Below, one piece after another: positions 52,437 to 62,651 of a stretch of 64,000 bases of DNA. The notes beneath the pieces were generated by a model, which saw only the letters and a list, made by a program, of their open reading frames with translations, did no database searches and was not told the DNA's origin. A program made the translations under genes and the position numbers. The stretch comes from Salinimicrobium sp963709775 (GTDB lineage: Bacteria; Bacteroidota; Bacteroidia; Flavobacteriales; Flavobacteriaceae), in contig CAVPXS010000017.1 in assembly GCA_963709775.1 (NCBI GenBank), positions 467,002 to 531,001 of the forward strand, given 5' to 3'. Position 1 is the stretch's first letter. The number at the start of each line of letters is the position of its first letter.

Positions 52437-53213
52437 ATGAGTTTAAATATTATTCCAACAATTCCATTTTGGATGGTTTATTTATTGATGGTCCTTATGA
52501 TGTTGATGTCAATAAGACTTGGGAGTGGTTACTATCGTTGGAGAAATAGAAGAGTAAAAGAGAGTAATGAGGCATCGATAAATACCCTTGTCGGAGCTAC
52601 ACTTGGATTATTAGCATTTATAATGGCATTTACCTTTGGTCTTAGTTCATCAAGATTCGAGGATAGGAAACAATTTTTGTTGGACGAGATGAATACTATT
52701 GAAACTGCCTGGTTACGTGCCGATCTAATGGAAAAACCCTATGCTGAAAAATTTAAAAAAGAACTGGTAGATTATGTGGAAGTACGTATCTGGTTAAATG
52801 AGCACAGAGATCAATTTAAAACTGCTATAAAAAAATCTGAAAAAATTCAGAACAATATCTGGTCCCTGATCCTCGAAATGAATAACCAGGATATAGGCTC
52901 ACCTCCTGTCAATGTCCTTTTTATCTCTTCGGTTAATGATATGTTCGATATGCAAACCAAAAGGATATCTAAAGCATCAATAGATCGTATCCCAGATCAG
53001 CTCTGGATTGCGCTATTAGCACTGACTTTAATTTCAATGTTTGAAGTAGGTTATTTAATTGGGAAAAGCAGAAAAACTAACTGGATTTTAATTCTTGCTC
53101 TTTCGATTTCATTCTCAGCCATTATTATGCTAATCGTAGATCTGGACAGCTTCGATGGATACATAAACGTAAATCAACAGGCCCTCTACGATATGTATGA
53201 GAGAATAAAGTAG
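52437..53213 (+). CDS. DUF4239-like (bestrophin-like) membrane protein
   Basis: A 258-residue protein with an N-terminal TM segment (about 12-29), the signature EASINTLVGATLGLLAFIMAF (two pieces: EASINTLVGA / TLGLLAFIMAF) followed by TFGLSSSRFEDRK, a cytoplasmic helical middle, and two C-terminal TMs (about 185-205 and 218-235). The layout matches DUF4239/bestrophin-like proteins. Function unproven; possibly an anion channel relative. Confidence 0.75.
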   Translation: MSLNIIPTIPFWMVYLLMVLMMLMSIRLGSGYYRWRNRRVKESNEASINTLVGATLGLLAFIMAFTFGLSSSRFEDRKQFLLDEMNTIETAWLRADLMEKPYAEKFKKELVDYVEVRIWLNEHRDQFKTAIKKSEKIQNNIWSLILEMNNQDIGSPPVNVLFISSVNDMFDMQTKRISKASIDRIPDQLWIALLALTLISMFEVGYLIGKSRKTNWILILALSISFSAIIMLIVDLDSFDGYINVNQQALYDMYERIK

Positions 53214-53235
53214 ACTTAGAAGAATAGTAAAAATA

Positions 53236-53272
53236 TTATACACAACAATATATAACACAAATTGCGGAATAC
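53236..53272 (+). repeat. Orphan left half of a type B attC-like site
   Basis: ACACAACAATATATAACACA then AATTGCGGAATAC matches the left arm of type B site 8 (AACAATGAATAACACAAATT, GCGGAATAC). The right half is missing; DUF1214 coding sequence follows directly. Confidence 0.75.
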
Positions 53273-53274
53273 TA

Positions 53275-53414
53275 CCATTACCTAACGGTAAAGAAGGTAA
53301 CTGGTTGCAGACTATACCGGGAAAGAGCTGGCTTATCATCCTGAGAATGTATGACCCGCTTGAGCCATGGATTGAAAAGACATAGAGACCTAGATAGAGC
53401 TAATGAAACAATAA
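53275..53414 (+). pseudogene. C-terminal fragment of a DUF1254/DUF1214 protein
   Basis: PLPNGKEGNWLQTIPGKSW then LIILRMYDPLEPWIEKT, then two in-frame stops (TAG) and the tail IELMKQ. It corresponds to the last 45 residues of the 56510 protein and is fused to half an attC. A remnant of a fifth family member. Confidence 0.8.
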
Positions 53415-53466
53415 CAAGTGTAAATCACACATATCATTTCTTTTTAATATTAAAAATTCAGGAATC

Positions 53467-54948
53467 ATGAAAAGTAACTATTTAAAAATTATTGCATTAA
53501 TGCTTATTGGTGGTTTTACACTGATGACCAGTTATGCACAAACTGAGAAGAAAACTGCTGAAGCCTCACCAGATCTTGAAGCAATTGCTGAGCGTGCCTA
53601 TCTATATGGTCTGCAACAGGCTATTTACTATGGTCAGCGCTGGACCTACACCCAGAATGATACCAAGGAGAATATCGTTTATTCAGGTTTGAACCAATTT
53701 GCATGGGTTCGTAAACAAATTACTCCAGATTATCCGGTGGTTACCCCAAATGCAACAACACTTTATGGGGCTGGCTTTATGGACCTTCGCGAAGGCCCGG
53801 TGGTTGTAGAAGTACCAGAAATCACAGATCGCTATTTCAGTTTCCAGGTTCAGGATCAATACGGTATCTTCCGGTTGATAGTCGGTTCGCCTTTCAACGG
53901 TACAAAAGCACGTAAATACATTTTGGTCCCGCCAGATTTTACCGGCAATATTCCAGCAGATTTCCCGACCACTGATATCATCAAGTGGCCATTCAAGACG
54001 GCTTTCGCTCTTGCAAGGATGGCTCTCATGACTTCAACCGATGCTGAAATCAAGAAAATAAACGGTTACCAGGATCAGTTGACAATGACTCCTTTGGAAG
54101 ATTGGTTAGCAAATGACCATAAAGGTATCCCTCAAGCCGATAGAGAAATAGTAAAAGGAGATTTCCCTATTCCTGATGGCTTACCAGAGTATCAGTTTGG
54201 TCAGGTTGATAAACAAACAGCCGAACAATATTACACACTACTTAATGTAATTCTAAACGACCCAACCATGCCACTCATTGAAGATTCTAAGATGGAGGCC
54301 GAAATGGTAGATCAGCTTAAGGTGTTCAATATAGGAAAAGGTCTTTCGTTTGAATGGGACAAGCTGACACAAGAGCAGCAAACTGCATTGGAGAATGGAT
54401 TTAAGGCTGGATTTGACAATGTTCGTAAGACATTAAAAACAAACATGATCAATATGAATGGTTGGGGAGTTGTCCGCAATGATGGTGGCTTTGAAACCAA
54501 ATGGATGGACCGTGCAATCATTGCCGATGCCGCTTGGGGAGCACCGGATAAGAACATATCGCATGGTGGGGCATTTTTGTTTACTGATGCCGATGGCAAA
54601 CCATTCAGTGGCAAGAATAAATACACCCTGACTTTTGACATGAACGATTTGCCTCCTGTTACTCAGTTCTGGTCAATACCAATCTATGATGCCAACGGCT
54701 ATTTTGTTGCCAACGAAATCAATAGATATACTGTTAATAGTTTCATGTTAGCTGCTGGCGACATAGTTCCTAAAGACGGCAAGCTGGTAATCTATATACA
54801 GCACGAAAAGCCTTCCGATCCGGAAAAAGCCAAGAATTGGCTACCGGCACCTGCTGAAGGGTTCCGTTTCACATCGCGCTTCTATGGGCCTTATGCGCCA
54901 CTTACCGATGGCACCTATGACATGCCTAAGGTATTGAAAGTTAATTAA
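53467..54948 (+). CDS. DUF1254/DUF1214 secreted protein
   Basis: A 493-residue exported protein with a signal peptide (about 1-25, ending TSYAQ). The DUF1254 domain covers about 40-165 (AYLYGLQQAIYYGQ, NATTLYGAGFMDLREGPVVV, FSFQVQDQYG) and the DUF1214 domain about 365-475 (FSGKNKYTLTFDMNDLPPVT, QFWSIPIYD). Such proteins are common secreted envelope-associated proteins with no proven reaction. It is the most divergent of the four paralogues here, and 31 bp precede the next one. Confidence 0.85.
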   Translation: MKSNYLKIIALMLIGGFTLMTSYAQTEKKTAEASPDLEAIAERAYLYGLQQAIYYGQRWTYTQNDTKENIVYSGLNQFAWVRKQITPDYPVVTPNATTLYGAGFMDLREGPVVVEVPEITDRYFSFQVQDQYGIFRLIVGSPFNGTKARKYILVPPDFTGNIPADFPTTDIIKWPFKTAFALARMALMTSTDAEIKKINGYQDQLTMTPLEDWLANDHKGIPQADREIVKGDFPIPDGLPEYQFGQVDKQTAEQYYTLLNVILNDPTMPLIEDSKMEAEMVDQLKVFNIGKGLSFEWDKLTQEQQTALENGFKAGFDNVRKTLKTNMINMNGWGVVRNDGGFETKWMDRAIIADAAWGAPDKNISHGGAFLFTDADGKPFSGKNKYTLTFDMNDLPPVTQFWSIPIYDANGYFVANEINRYTVNSFMLAAGDIVPKDGKLVIYIQHEKPSDPEKAKNWLPAPAEGFRFTSRFYGPYAPLTDGTYDMPKVLKVN

Positions 54949-54979
54949 TTCAGCATACTAACTATAATTCCGGGAAATA

Positions 54980-56503
54980 ATGAGAAAACTTAAAAGAAAT
55001 ACAATTGCACTAGCACTTGTTGGGCTGTGCGCGACAACGGCCGTTGTCGCGCAAACTGACAAGAACTTGTCTAAAGAAGAATTGAAAACCAAGGCTGCAT
55101 CCATTCCGGATAAAATTCAGACCGTAGCCGGTGAGCTTACATTTTTTGATGGTGTTCCCACCGGAAATACCAGTGAATTGGTATATGATTACCTCGACCG
55201 TGCGCGTGGAGTTGATGTTTATCTGGATAATATAGGACCGGTCTCAATTTACAGTCTTCAAGTTGCTTTAAACGAGCAAGGTGCTAATGGAGCCAATAAA
55301 GTTGCCATTTGGGAGCAGCTAATGGATTCACGTACACCGGTAATTACGTCCAACACGTCAACCATGTACGCTTATACTTGGACCGATTTGGCAAAAGATG
55401 GTCCAACGGTTATTCAAATCCCACCGGGAATGCTTGGCTTCTTAGATGATGCATGGCAACGTTATGTAGGCGATATGGGAGTAACCGGTCCCGATAAAGG
55501 AAAAGGCGGGAAATATCTTGTGATACCTCCGGGATACACAGGAGATATCCCCGATGGATATTTTCTTTTAAAACCACCAACAAATAGAAATTTTTTATTC
55601 CTAAGAGGCTCTATCAAAAATGGTTTAGAAGCCGCAGTTGATAATTTCGAAAAGGGGCTAAAAATTTATCCTTTAAAAGATAAAGAAAATCCGCCACCTA
55701 CCGAGTTGGTAAATATGTCCGGTCGTTCTTTTCAGACCATTTTCCCAAATACATTTGAATACTTTGACATGTTGAACACGATTGTTCAAGGCGAGCCAAT
55801 TGATGCAATCGACTCTGAAATTCGTGGCGAACTGGCTTCCATTGGAATTGTAAAGGGGAAACCCTTTAACCCCGATGAGAGAATGACAAAGCTGCTTACA
55901 GAAGCCGCAACTTTAGGTAACGCGGCTGGTCGTGTTATTACGTATGCACCTCGTGTTCCTGGTGTAGAGATCTACCCTGGTACAGACCTTAATTGGGTTA
56001 TGGCTTATGCAGATAAAAACACATCGTTTGAAACAGACGGCATTATGGATTTGGATGCTCGCGTGTTTTTCTATTTCAATGCAGGAGGTGTTACACCTGC
56101 TATGGCAGTGACACGTGCCGGGGCCGGTTCTGATTATGCACTGGGAGTGTTGGATAATAACAATAAACCGTTTGATGGTTCTAAAACTTATAAATTGCAT
56201 TTACCTCCTGACGTTCCGGTAAAAGATTTTTGGGCCGTAACGCTTTACGATACCCAAACACGTGGTCAACTTCAAACCGGTCAATTGTTTCCGACTGTGG
56301 GTAGTTTGGACAAGACTATTAAGAAGAACGCAGATGGCTCGTATGATCTGTATTTCGCACCTGAAGCACCAAAAGGTAAAGAAGGTAATTGGTTGCAGAC
56401 CGTACCAGGCAAAAGTTGGTTCAGTATTTTACGTATGTATGGCCCACTTGAGCCATGGATTGAACAGACATGGAAACCAGGTGAGATTGAATTGGTTGAC
56501 TAA
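54980..56503 (+). CDS. DUF1254/DUF1214 secreted protein
   Basis: A 507-residue exported protein with a signal peptide (about 1-24, ending VVAQ). DUF1254 covers about 70-200 (NTSTMYAYTWTDLAKDGPTV, IQIPPGMLGFLDDAWQRYVG) and DUF1214 about 390-500 (DGSKTYKLHLPPDVPVKDFW, AVTLYD, GKEGNWLQTVPGKSWF). It ends PGEIELVD. It overlaps in style with the next gene (6-bp gap), and the two are close homologues, so a local duplication is likely. Confidence 0.85.
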   Translation: MRKLKRNTIALALVGLCATTAVVAQTDKNLSKEELKTKAASIPDKIQTVAGELTFFDGVPTGNTSELVYDYLDRARGVDVYLDNIGPVSIYSLQVALNEQGANGANKVAIWEQLMDSRTPVITSNTSTMYAYTWTDLAKDGPTVIQIPPGMLGFLDDAWQRYVGDMGVTGPDKGKGGKYLVIPPGYTGDIPDGYFLLKPPTNRNFLFLRGSIKNGLEAAVDNFEKGLKIYPLKDKENPPPTELVNMSGRSFQTIFPNTFEYFDMLNTIVQGEPIDAIDSEIRGELASIGIVKGKPFNPDERMTKLLTEAATLGNAAGRVITYAPRVPGVEIYPGTDLNWVMAYADKNTSFETDGIMDLDARVFFYFNAGGVTPAMAVTRAGAGSDYALGVLDNNNKPFDGSKTYKLHLPPDVPVKDFWAVTLYDTQTRGQLQTGQLFPTVGSLDKTIKKNADGSYDLYFAPEAPKGKEGNWLQTVPGKSWFSILRMYGPLEPWIEQTWKPGEIELVD

Positions 56504-56509
56504 TTTTAA

Positions 56510-58091
56510 ATGAACATAATGATAATGATGAAATCAAAAAGAATAGCTAACCTACTAACCATATTGGTTGCTTCAGCCTTTATGGTGGGTTGTGCTGAAA
56601 CACAAACCGAAAAGAAGGATGAGCCAGCCAAAGAAGTTGCCGCTACGACGACATCAAAGTCGGCTGTACCATTGAGCTCGATTGGAATGGCGGATAAGGT
56701 TGAAACATCTATTGGTACATTGGAGTTTTTTGATGGCGTGCCTACCGATGCTACCATTGAAACCCTTTATGACAACCTCGATCGAATGCGTGGAGTACAG
56801 GTGTTTTTAGACAACCAAGGTGCTGCCTCGTTGAATGCGATGCGCAAAGGTAACGCCAGCATCGGCGCCAATGCTTCAAACAAAGTTTCTATAACGGAGG
56901 AATTACTGAAATCTCAATCGCTTTATCTAACTGGTAACACGTCTACTTTGTATGCCCTTACCTATTTAGATTTGAAAGCAGAAGGTCCTTTGGTGGTTGA
57001 ATTACCTCCAGGAATGCTGGGTTTTATTGACGATGCCTGGTTTAGGTTTGTAGGTAATATGGGGGCTATTGGTCCTGATAGAGGCAAAGGAGGGAAGTAC
57101 CTGTTTTTGCCTCCCGACTATTCAGGTTCAACACCTGATGGTTATTTTTTGGTAAAGCCAAAAACGTATAACAACCTTATGTTCCTGCGTGGTTCGATTA
57201 AGAATGGATTGGCGCCGGCAGTTAAAAACATCAAAGACAATCTGAAAATTTATCCATTGTCACAAGCTGCAAATCCTGCGGCTACTGAATTCATTAATTT
57301 TTCAGGAACGGAATACAGTACGCTTGTAAACAATGATTTGAGTTTTTATGAAGACCTCAATGCACTCGTTCAGGAAGAGCCTATCGACGCAATTAATTCA
57401 GAAGCCAGAGGTTTGTTGGCATCAATCGGAATTGTGAAAGGCAAACCATTTGCACCTGATTCCAGAATGAAAAAACTACTCAATGAGGCAGCAATAATTG
57501 GTGCGGCAAGCGCGCGTGCCATTACTTACGAACCACGTATCGACGGTGTGTTTATCTATCCTGAAACCAATAGTGCATGGACTACGGCATATGCCGACAA
57601 AAATACTTCATTCGAAAAAGATGGGGCAATGGGTCTGGATGCACGTGTGCTGTTTTACTACAACGCAACAGGTGTAACACCAGCCATGGCTACAACAAAT
57701 GGTCGGTGCCGGATCGGACTATGCTCTTGCTTATCTGGATGCAAATAAGAAAGCTTTTGATGGTTCCAAAACTTACAAGCTCCACTTGCCGCCAAATGTA
57801 CCGGTGAATGATTTCTGGGCTGTAACCTTGTACGATACCCAAACGCGTTCACTTTTACAGACAAATCAGGAATTCCCTACTGTAGGTAGTCAGAGCGAAG
57901 AAATGGTAAAAAATGAAGATGGTTCGTATGACATTTATTTTGCACCTGAAGCGCCAAATGGAAAAGAAGGGAACTGGTTGCAGACTGTACCGGGCAAGAG
58001 CTGGTTTATCATACTGAGAATGTATGGCCCACTTGAGCCATGGATTGATAAAACATGGAGACCAAGTGAGGTTGAGTTGGTAAATGAATAA
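56510..58091 (+). pseudogene. DUF1254/DUF1214 lipoprotein with frameshift
   Basis: Homologue of the previous gene with a lipobox (FMVGC) instead of a Sec site. Coding is continuous to about 57695, then an extra A in ACAACAAATGG shifts the frame and ends translation at 57748. The correct continuation (VGAGSDYALAYLDANKKAFD to RPSEVELVNE) is in the next frame to 58091. Deleting one base restores about 525 residues. Either a recent mutation or a sequencing error. Confidence 0.85.
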
Positions 58092-58494
58092 TATTTAATG
58101 TTGGGGAAAAGGATTGAATAATTGTAAAAAGTGAATAAATAACATGCTGTAACATTTTGTATAAGTAATGGCTGATTAAGCTCTAAATTTCAAGGCTTGT
58201 AGCCCGCTAAAACAGCTTAGCGGCTTGACAGCGATAAAGTCCTAAGTCTGCCACTACTCATACAATTTACCGTTCCGCAGTAAAAAAATTACTCACTGTC
58301 ATGAAAAACTGATAAAAAAACTTCTGACGACAGATGGCATGCTGAATGCGCGTTTCATGGGTTCGCAAGGCATTTGACAAATAATAATAGTTGGTGTAAA
58401 CTGAGTGGAAATCGCATTGAAATGCCGCAGGATACTTTACCATCATCCGGTGGGCAATTATAAAAAAATGCTAAAACCTTGATTCTATTCATAA
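58092..58494 (+). other. Intergenic stretch with attC-like remnants
   Basis: Contains a complete-looking type C attC-like site (58147-58278) and, at about 58457, ATTATAAAAAAATGCTAAAACC, which resembles the left arm of a type A site but has no right half. No gene seen between 58092 and 58495. Confidence 0.55.
58147..58278 (+). repeat. attC-like site, type C
   Basis: AACATTTTGTATAAGTAATGGC pairs (in complement) with GCCACTACTCATACAATTTACC (each split in two: AACATTTTGTATAAG / TAATGGC). The internal hairpin is CCGCTAA/TTAGCGG, and it ends CCGTTCCGC. Same family as the left part of the site at 60031 and the site at 62403. Confidence 0.75.
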
Positions 58495-60025
58495 ATGAAA
58501 ACGACAACAAAAACTCTGGTACTCTGTGCAATTATGGCAGTTTTATCAAGCTGTGTCCAAGCACAAAAAGAAGTGGCCACCACATCTGGTGCTATTCCAC
58601 TTACTGATGCAACATTACAAGGCGATGAATTGATTAAAACCAATTTTGGTGATATTCAATTGAATCAAAGTTATATTACTAAAGAATCTATCACTAAACT
58701 GAATGACCAATTGAGTTTACAAAGAGCTATTGAAGTGTATCAATGGTCGCTTCCTGTAACTACTTTTCAAATGTGGTACAATGCGCATTCTGAAGTCTAT
58801 GGCGGAGCAGATTTGGATTTTGTGGAATACAAATCCTTCAATGAAAAAGTAGGCATTCTTACTGCTAACGCTACCACTCCTTATGTGATTAGTTGGGCAG
58901 ATCTTTCAAAAACGGGGCCTGTGGTTATTGATTATCCTGCCGGTGCTTCTGCAGGAGGGGTAGTGGATTTTTACCAACTTTCCTTGGGCGACTTAGGCTT
59001 GATGGGTGCTGATAGAGGAAAAGGTGGCAAATACCTTATTCTTCCCAATGGATATGATGCTTCAAACCTAAACACCAACGGATACATTGTTATTAACAGT
59101 ACAACCAATAAAATAATGATTGGTACCCGGTTTCTGTCCACTGATGAAGCGGAAATCAAAAAGATGAAAGAGAATTTTCTTGTTGGTAAATATGGGGAGG
59201 TTTCAAAACCGGCAAAATTCATTTCCAATACCGACAAGCGTTTTCAGGGGACGCCATTCAGGGGATTAAAATATTTTGAATTGGTGCATCAGTTTATTCA
59301 AAATGAGCCACAGAAGGAAGAAGATAAAATTTTCTATACCTACTCAAAATATCTGGGTATTGAAAATGGCCAACCTTTTAATCCTTCAGAAAAACTAAAA
59401 ACCATCCTAACCGAGGGAGCCAATTTGGGTGAGCTGATGTGTAGAGCTAACCAAATAGAACCACGTCAAGATAAACCATATTATGAAAATAGCAGTTGGT
59501 ACAGAGAGTTAACTAATTTCCCGTTAACCAAAACCAGTAAGTCGAATTATTTTTTAGATGAAAGTAATCAGTACTATTATGAAGCTGTAACCGTAACAGC
59601 AGGGATGCAATCTAATACGCCCGGACCTGGTACGACAAGTTATTTAAGCACGAAGAAAGATAAAGACGGCAACTTCTTGCTTGGGTCAAATACATACAAG
59701 ATCCATTTACCGGCAGGAATTCCGGCTTCTAATTTCTGGGCCTTGACTTTATATAGCGAAAATACCACGATGCTTTATCGACAATGAAAATGCAACAGAT
59801 AAACTAAGGGCTACCAGTATCGATTCGAGAGATAAAAATTTGATTATAAACACAGATGGTAGTGTGGACTTGTACATCGGTCCAAAAGCACCCCAGGGCA
59901 AAGAAAGCAACTGGGTACAAACCAATGTCGGTGAAGGATGGTTCCCACTGATTAGAACCTATGGTACACAGCAAGCACTATTTGATAAAACATGGAAGCC
60001 TGGGGAGTTTGAATTGATAGAATAA
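58495..60025 (+). pseudogene. DUF1254/DUF1214 lipoprotein with frameshift
   Basis: A fourth paralogue with a lipobox (VLSSC). DUF1254 is recognisable (TANATTPYVISWADLSKTGP) and DUF1214 begins near LLGSNTYKIHLPAGIPASNF. The frame breaks at about 59775 (ATGCTTTATCG) and ends at 59787; the remaining 80 residues (IDNENATDKLRATSIDSRDK to KPGEFELIE) are in another frame to 60025. This is the second frameshift in the cluster. Confidence 0.85.
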
Positions 60026-60026
60026 C

Positions 60027-60116
60027 ATACAACATTTTGATAAGTAATGGCAGGCAATGTGGTAAATATCAAGGTTTATTGCCCGCTAGCACTGTTTTTA
60101 TACGGGACATTGTGCT
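60027..60116 (+). repeat. Hybrid attC-like site: type C left, type A right
   Basis: Left arm AACATTTTGATAAGTAATGGC (split AACATTTTGATAAG / TAATGGC) is type C; the right arm GCACTGTTTTTATACGGGAC is type A. The core reads ATTGTGC rather than GTTGTGC. The downstream cassette (porin and carbonic anhydrase) closes with AAAGCACAAC, complementary to TTGTGCTT here. Confidence 0.75.
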
Positions 60117-60135
60117 TCATTAACAAACCAAACCA

Positions 60136-61272
60136 ATGAATAAAATAACAATTATCCTATTAAGTAGTCTACTATGTGCTACAAGTGTTCTTTCTCAAGA
60201 GCAGGATTCTGAAGCAAAAACTGAATTACCGCCAGGATGGTGGCAAATCCCAAAAAGTCCGGTGATTTTCACCTTTGGTGGCTATGTAAAAGCCGACATG
60301 ATACATGATTTTGATGCTATCGGGTCACCAGATTTCTTTGATGTGTCTACAATACCAACTGATGGTAGTAAGTCTGAGGCCACGCGTTTTAACGTAAAGG
60401 AAACACGAATTAAGCTGGATGTAAAATATCCGGAAAAAGGATTAAGAGCTTACTTTGAGGGTGATTTTTATGGTTCTGGATCATCTCTTAGATTAAGGCA
60501 TGCCTACGTTGAATATAAAGGTTTTTTGGCAGGACAAACCTGGTCTAATTTCATGGATGAAAATATTATTCCTTCAACATTAGACTTTGAAAAACCGGCC
60601 GCCTATGCATTTGCAAGACATGGGATGATACGCTACAAGCATGCTATAAATGATAACATGAATTTCGGTATTGCTTTGGAAGAGTCCAATGCCACTGGTC
60701 AGGCTCCTCAAGACCCAGGCCAGTTTGAAAATCCACTTCCCGACTTAACTGCACGATTTAGAGTGACAGAAAATTGGGGCCATGTGCAATTATCGGCTTT
60801 TTTAGCTAGTATAAGGTACAGGTATGACGCTGGCAATAAAGAAGATGTGACGCTCTATGGAGCAAATCTATCTGGGCAGTTCAATCTATTTGAAAAAGAT
60901 AAAATTATTTACCAGGCTGTCTATGGTCCGGGTATTGGACGGTATCGAGGTGGCCAGTCTGTCGCTTTAGACCAAAACGGCAATTTAGAGACCCTTACCG
61001 CTTTAGGCCTAACATTTGGATATGAGCACTATTGGAATGACAAGCTTTCATCTTTAGTTGTTTATAATTATGGATTAGTAGATAATACTCATGGCCAACC
61101 AGGTTCCGCTCTTGAATCTACAAACTATTTCGCGGCGAATGTAATTTATAATTTTATGAAGGGGACCTTTGTTGGTGTAGAGTATCTAAGAGGTAATAGA
61201 GTCGATTTTAATGGTGCGGATGGTACAGCTAACCGTTTACAACTTAGTGTCCGTTATAGTTTCAATATGTAA
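60136..61272 (+). CDS. DcaP-like trimeric outer-membrane porin
   Basis: A 378-residue exported protein with a signal peptide (about 1-20). The barrel starts FTFGGYVKADMIHDFDAIGS and continues with LRLRHAYVEYKGFLAGQTWS, typical of the DcaP/porin family, and ends with LSVRYSFNM. DcaP porins pass small anionic compounds. It shares a cassette with the following carbonic anhydrase gene (54 bp gap). Confidence 0.82.
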   Translation: MNKITIILLSSLLCATSVLSQEQDSEAKTELPPGWWQIPKSPVIFTFGGYVKADMIHDFDAIGSPDFFDVSTIPTDGSKSEATRFNVKETRIKLDVKYPEKGLRAYFEGDFYGSGSSLRLRHAYVEYKGFLAGQTWSNFMDENIIPSTLDFEKPAAYAFARHGMIRYKHAINDNMNFGIALEESNATGQAPQDPGQFENPLPDLTARFRVTENWGHVQLSAFLASIRYRYDAGNKEDVTLYGANLSGQFNLFEKDKIIYQAVYGPGIGRYRGGQSVALDQNGNLETLTALGLTFGYEHYWNDKLSSLVVYNYGLVDNTHGQPGSALESTNYFAANVIYNFMKGTFVGVEYLRGNRVDFNGADGTANRLQLSVRYSFNM

Positions 61273-61326
61273 GTCTATCTAAAATATTAATAAGTGCTTT
61301 AAATAATTAACTTAAATTAAATCACA

Positions 61327-62151
61327 ATGAAAAAAATCGTAGTATTAATGTCTGTTTTTGCCTTAACAATTACTTTATCCTGTCAAGAAAACAAACAGAA
61401 AACTGAACAGGTAACAGACACACCGACAGAAAAGGCGGTTGAAGAAAAAAAGGAAATTCCAAAGCATTGGAGTTATGAAGGGGAAACAAGCCCTGAAAAC
61501 TGGGCTGAGATTGAAAAAGAATCTGCCTGTGGAGGCAAACATCAATCACCTATTGATATTGTAACAGCTAATGTCGTCACCAAACCTTCTGGACTCAAAG
61601 CATCCGATATTCATTATGATGCCAATACAATGATTCATGATGTAACTAACAATGGACATTCATTACAGTATAATTTTGCAGATAATGACAACTATGTGAA
61701 TTTTGAAGGAAAACGTTATAATCTCGCTCAGTTTCATTTCCATGCCGCATCAGAACATTCGGTGAACGGAATGCACTATCCTCTAGTGATACACATGGTA
61801 CATGTTAGTGAAGACAAAAATTTTGTAGTCTTCGCTGTTATGGTTACTGAAGGTGATGAAAGCAGTGCCTTTGACTTTTTAGAATCCTATTTACCTGTTA
61901 AGCCAGGCGAAACAAAGGTTGTTGGAAAATCACATCACTTTAAGAATTATATAAAAGAGAATTTTGATCATTACTATTACCAGGGTTCGTTAACTACTCC
62001 TCCTTGTACAGAAGCCGTGAATTGGTTTGTCTTTAAGGATGCCATTGAGGCTTCTCCAACTCAAGTTAAAGCGATAGCGGACTTAATGCCAAGAAATAAC
62101 TATAGACCAACGCAGCCATTAAATGGAAGAACCGTTTACCTTAGTGAATAA
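61327..62151 (+). CDS. Alpha-carbonic anhydrase lipoprotein
   Basis: A 274-residue lipoprotein (LTITLSC, Cys19). Alpha-class carbonic anhydrase: zinc ligands His137 and His139 in QFHFHAASEH and His156 in IHMVHV, and a proton-shuttle His111 in NNGHSLQ. It converts CO2 to bicarbonate at the cell envelope. The pairing with a porin in one cassette suggests the two act together in inorganic carbon or small-anion exchange; this is inference. Confidence 0.93.
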   Translation: MKKIVVLMSVFALTITLSCQENKQKTEQVTDTPTEKAVEEKKEIPKHWSYEGETSPENWAEIEKESACGGKHQSPIDIVTANVVTKPSGLKASDIHYDANTMIHDVTNNGHSLQYNFADNDNYVNFEGKRYNLAQFHFHAASEHSVNGMHYPLVIHMVHVSEDKNFVVFAVMVTEGDESSAFDFLESYLPVKPGETKVVGKSHHFKNYIKENFDHYYYQGSLTTPPCTEAVNWFVFKDAIEASPTQVKAIADLMPRNNYRPTQPLNGRTVYLSE

Positions 62152-62294
62152 GTCTTAGATAATGTAGTGGCAATAGTATTTGTATCGAGATAAAATTTTA
62201 AAACCACTTCCTGCCAATAATTGGCATTTAGAAAGTGATAAGTGAATCAAAATATCACGAGCCACTTCAAAATTATTTTGCCTTTTTTGTAACT

Positions 62295-62387
62295 ATGAGC
62301 AAAAGAGAAAAGCAGCATTTTGATAATAATCTAAAAGAAATAGAATCAACTTACAATCAAGCTAAAAAAAGAGTGCAACTCAAATAA
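62295..62387 (+). CDS. Small charged helical ORF (30 aa)
   Basis: A 30-codon ORF, strongly charged and helical (KREKQHFDNNLKEIE), ending just before the closing core of the cassette. It may be a real small protein or chance; there is no support beyond composition and position. Confidence 0.3.
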   Translation: MSKREKQHFDNNLKEIESTYNQAKKRVQLK

Positions 62388-62393
62388 AAAAAA

Positions 62394-62520
62394 CGAAAGC
62401 ACAACAATGGCTATAAGTAATTATTTAGTCGTGCTTATTTTCGAAAATCCGCTCTGCTTTTCAGTTTGGCAGGAAACTGCCACGCAATCTGCCACTACTC
62501 ATACGATTTACCGTGATAAG
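62394..62520 (+). repeat. attC-like site, type C
   Basis: Closing core AAAGCACAAC pairs with TTGTGCTT at 60110. The site continues AATGGCTATAAGTAATTATT, has an internal hairpin GGCAG-GAAA-CTGCC, and ends CCACTACTCATACGATTTACC then GTGATAAG (a degenerate right core). Confidence 0.72.
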
Positions 62521-62533
62521 CAATTTGGCTACG

Positions 62534-62572
62534 AAAAAGGGACATTCTTTGTAAACTATGTGTCTTAACGGA
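62534..62572 (+). repeat. IS481 end-to-end remnant
   Basis: AAAAGGGACATTCTTTGTAAAC then TATGTGTCTTAACGG. The first part matches the left repeats of the IS481 element at 29570 and the second its right end (CTTTGTAAACTATGTGCCTT). The element body is missing. Confidence 0.65.
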
Positions 62573-62651
62573 ACATTAAAACCTGTTTTTCTTTCAGTTA
62601 AAATATAATGATCTTATTTTTGATAATATCAAATGATAGTATCATCTAATG

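Noticed and set aside
56510..60025. Programmed frameshifting in the DUF1254 paralogues
   Set aside because: There is no slippery heptamer with a downstream structure at the breakpoints and both are simple single-base changes.
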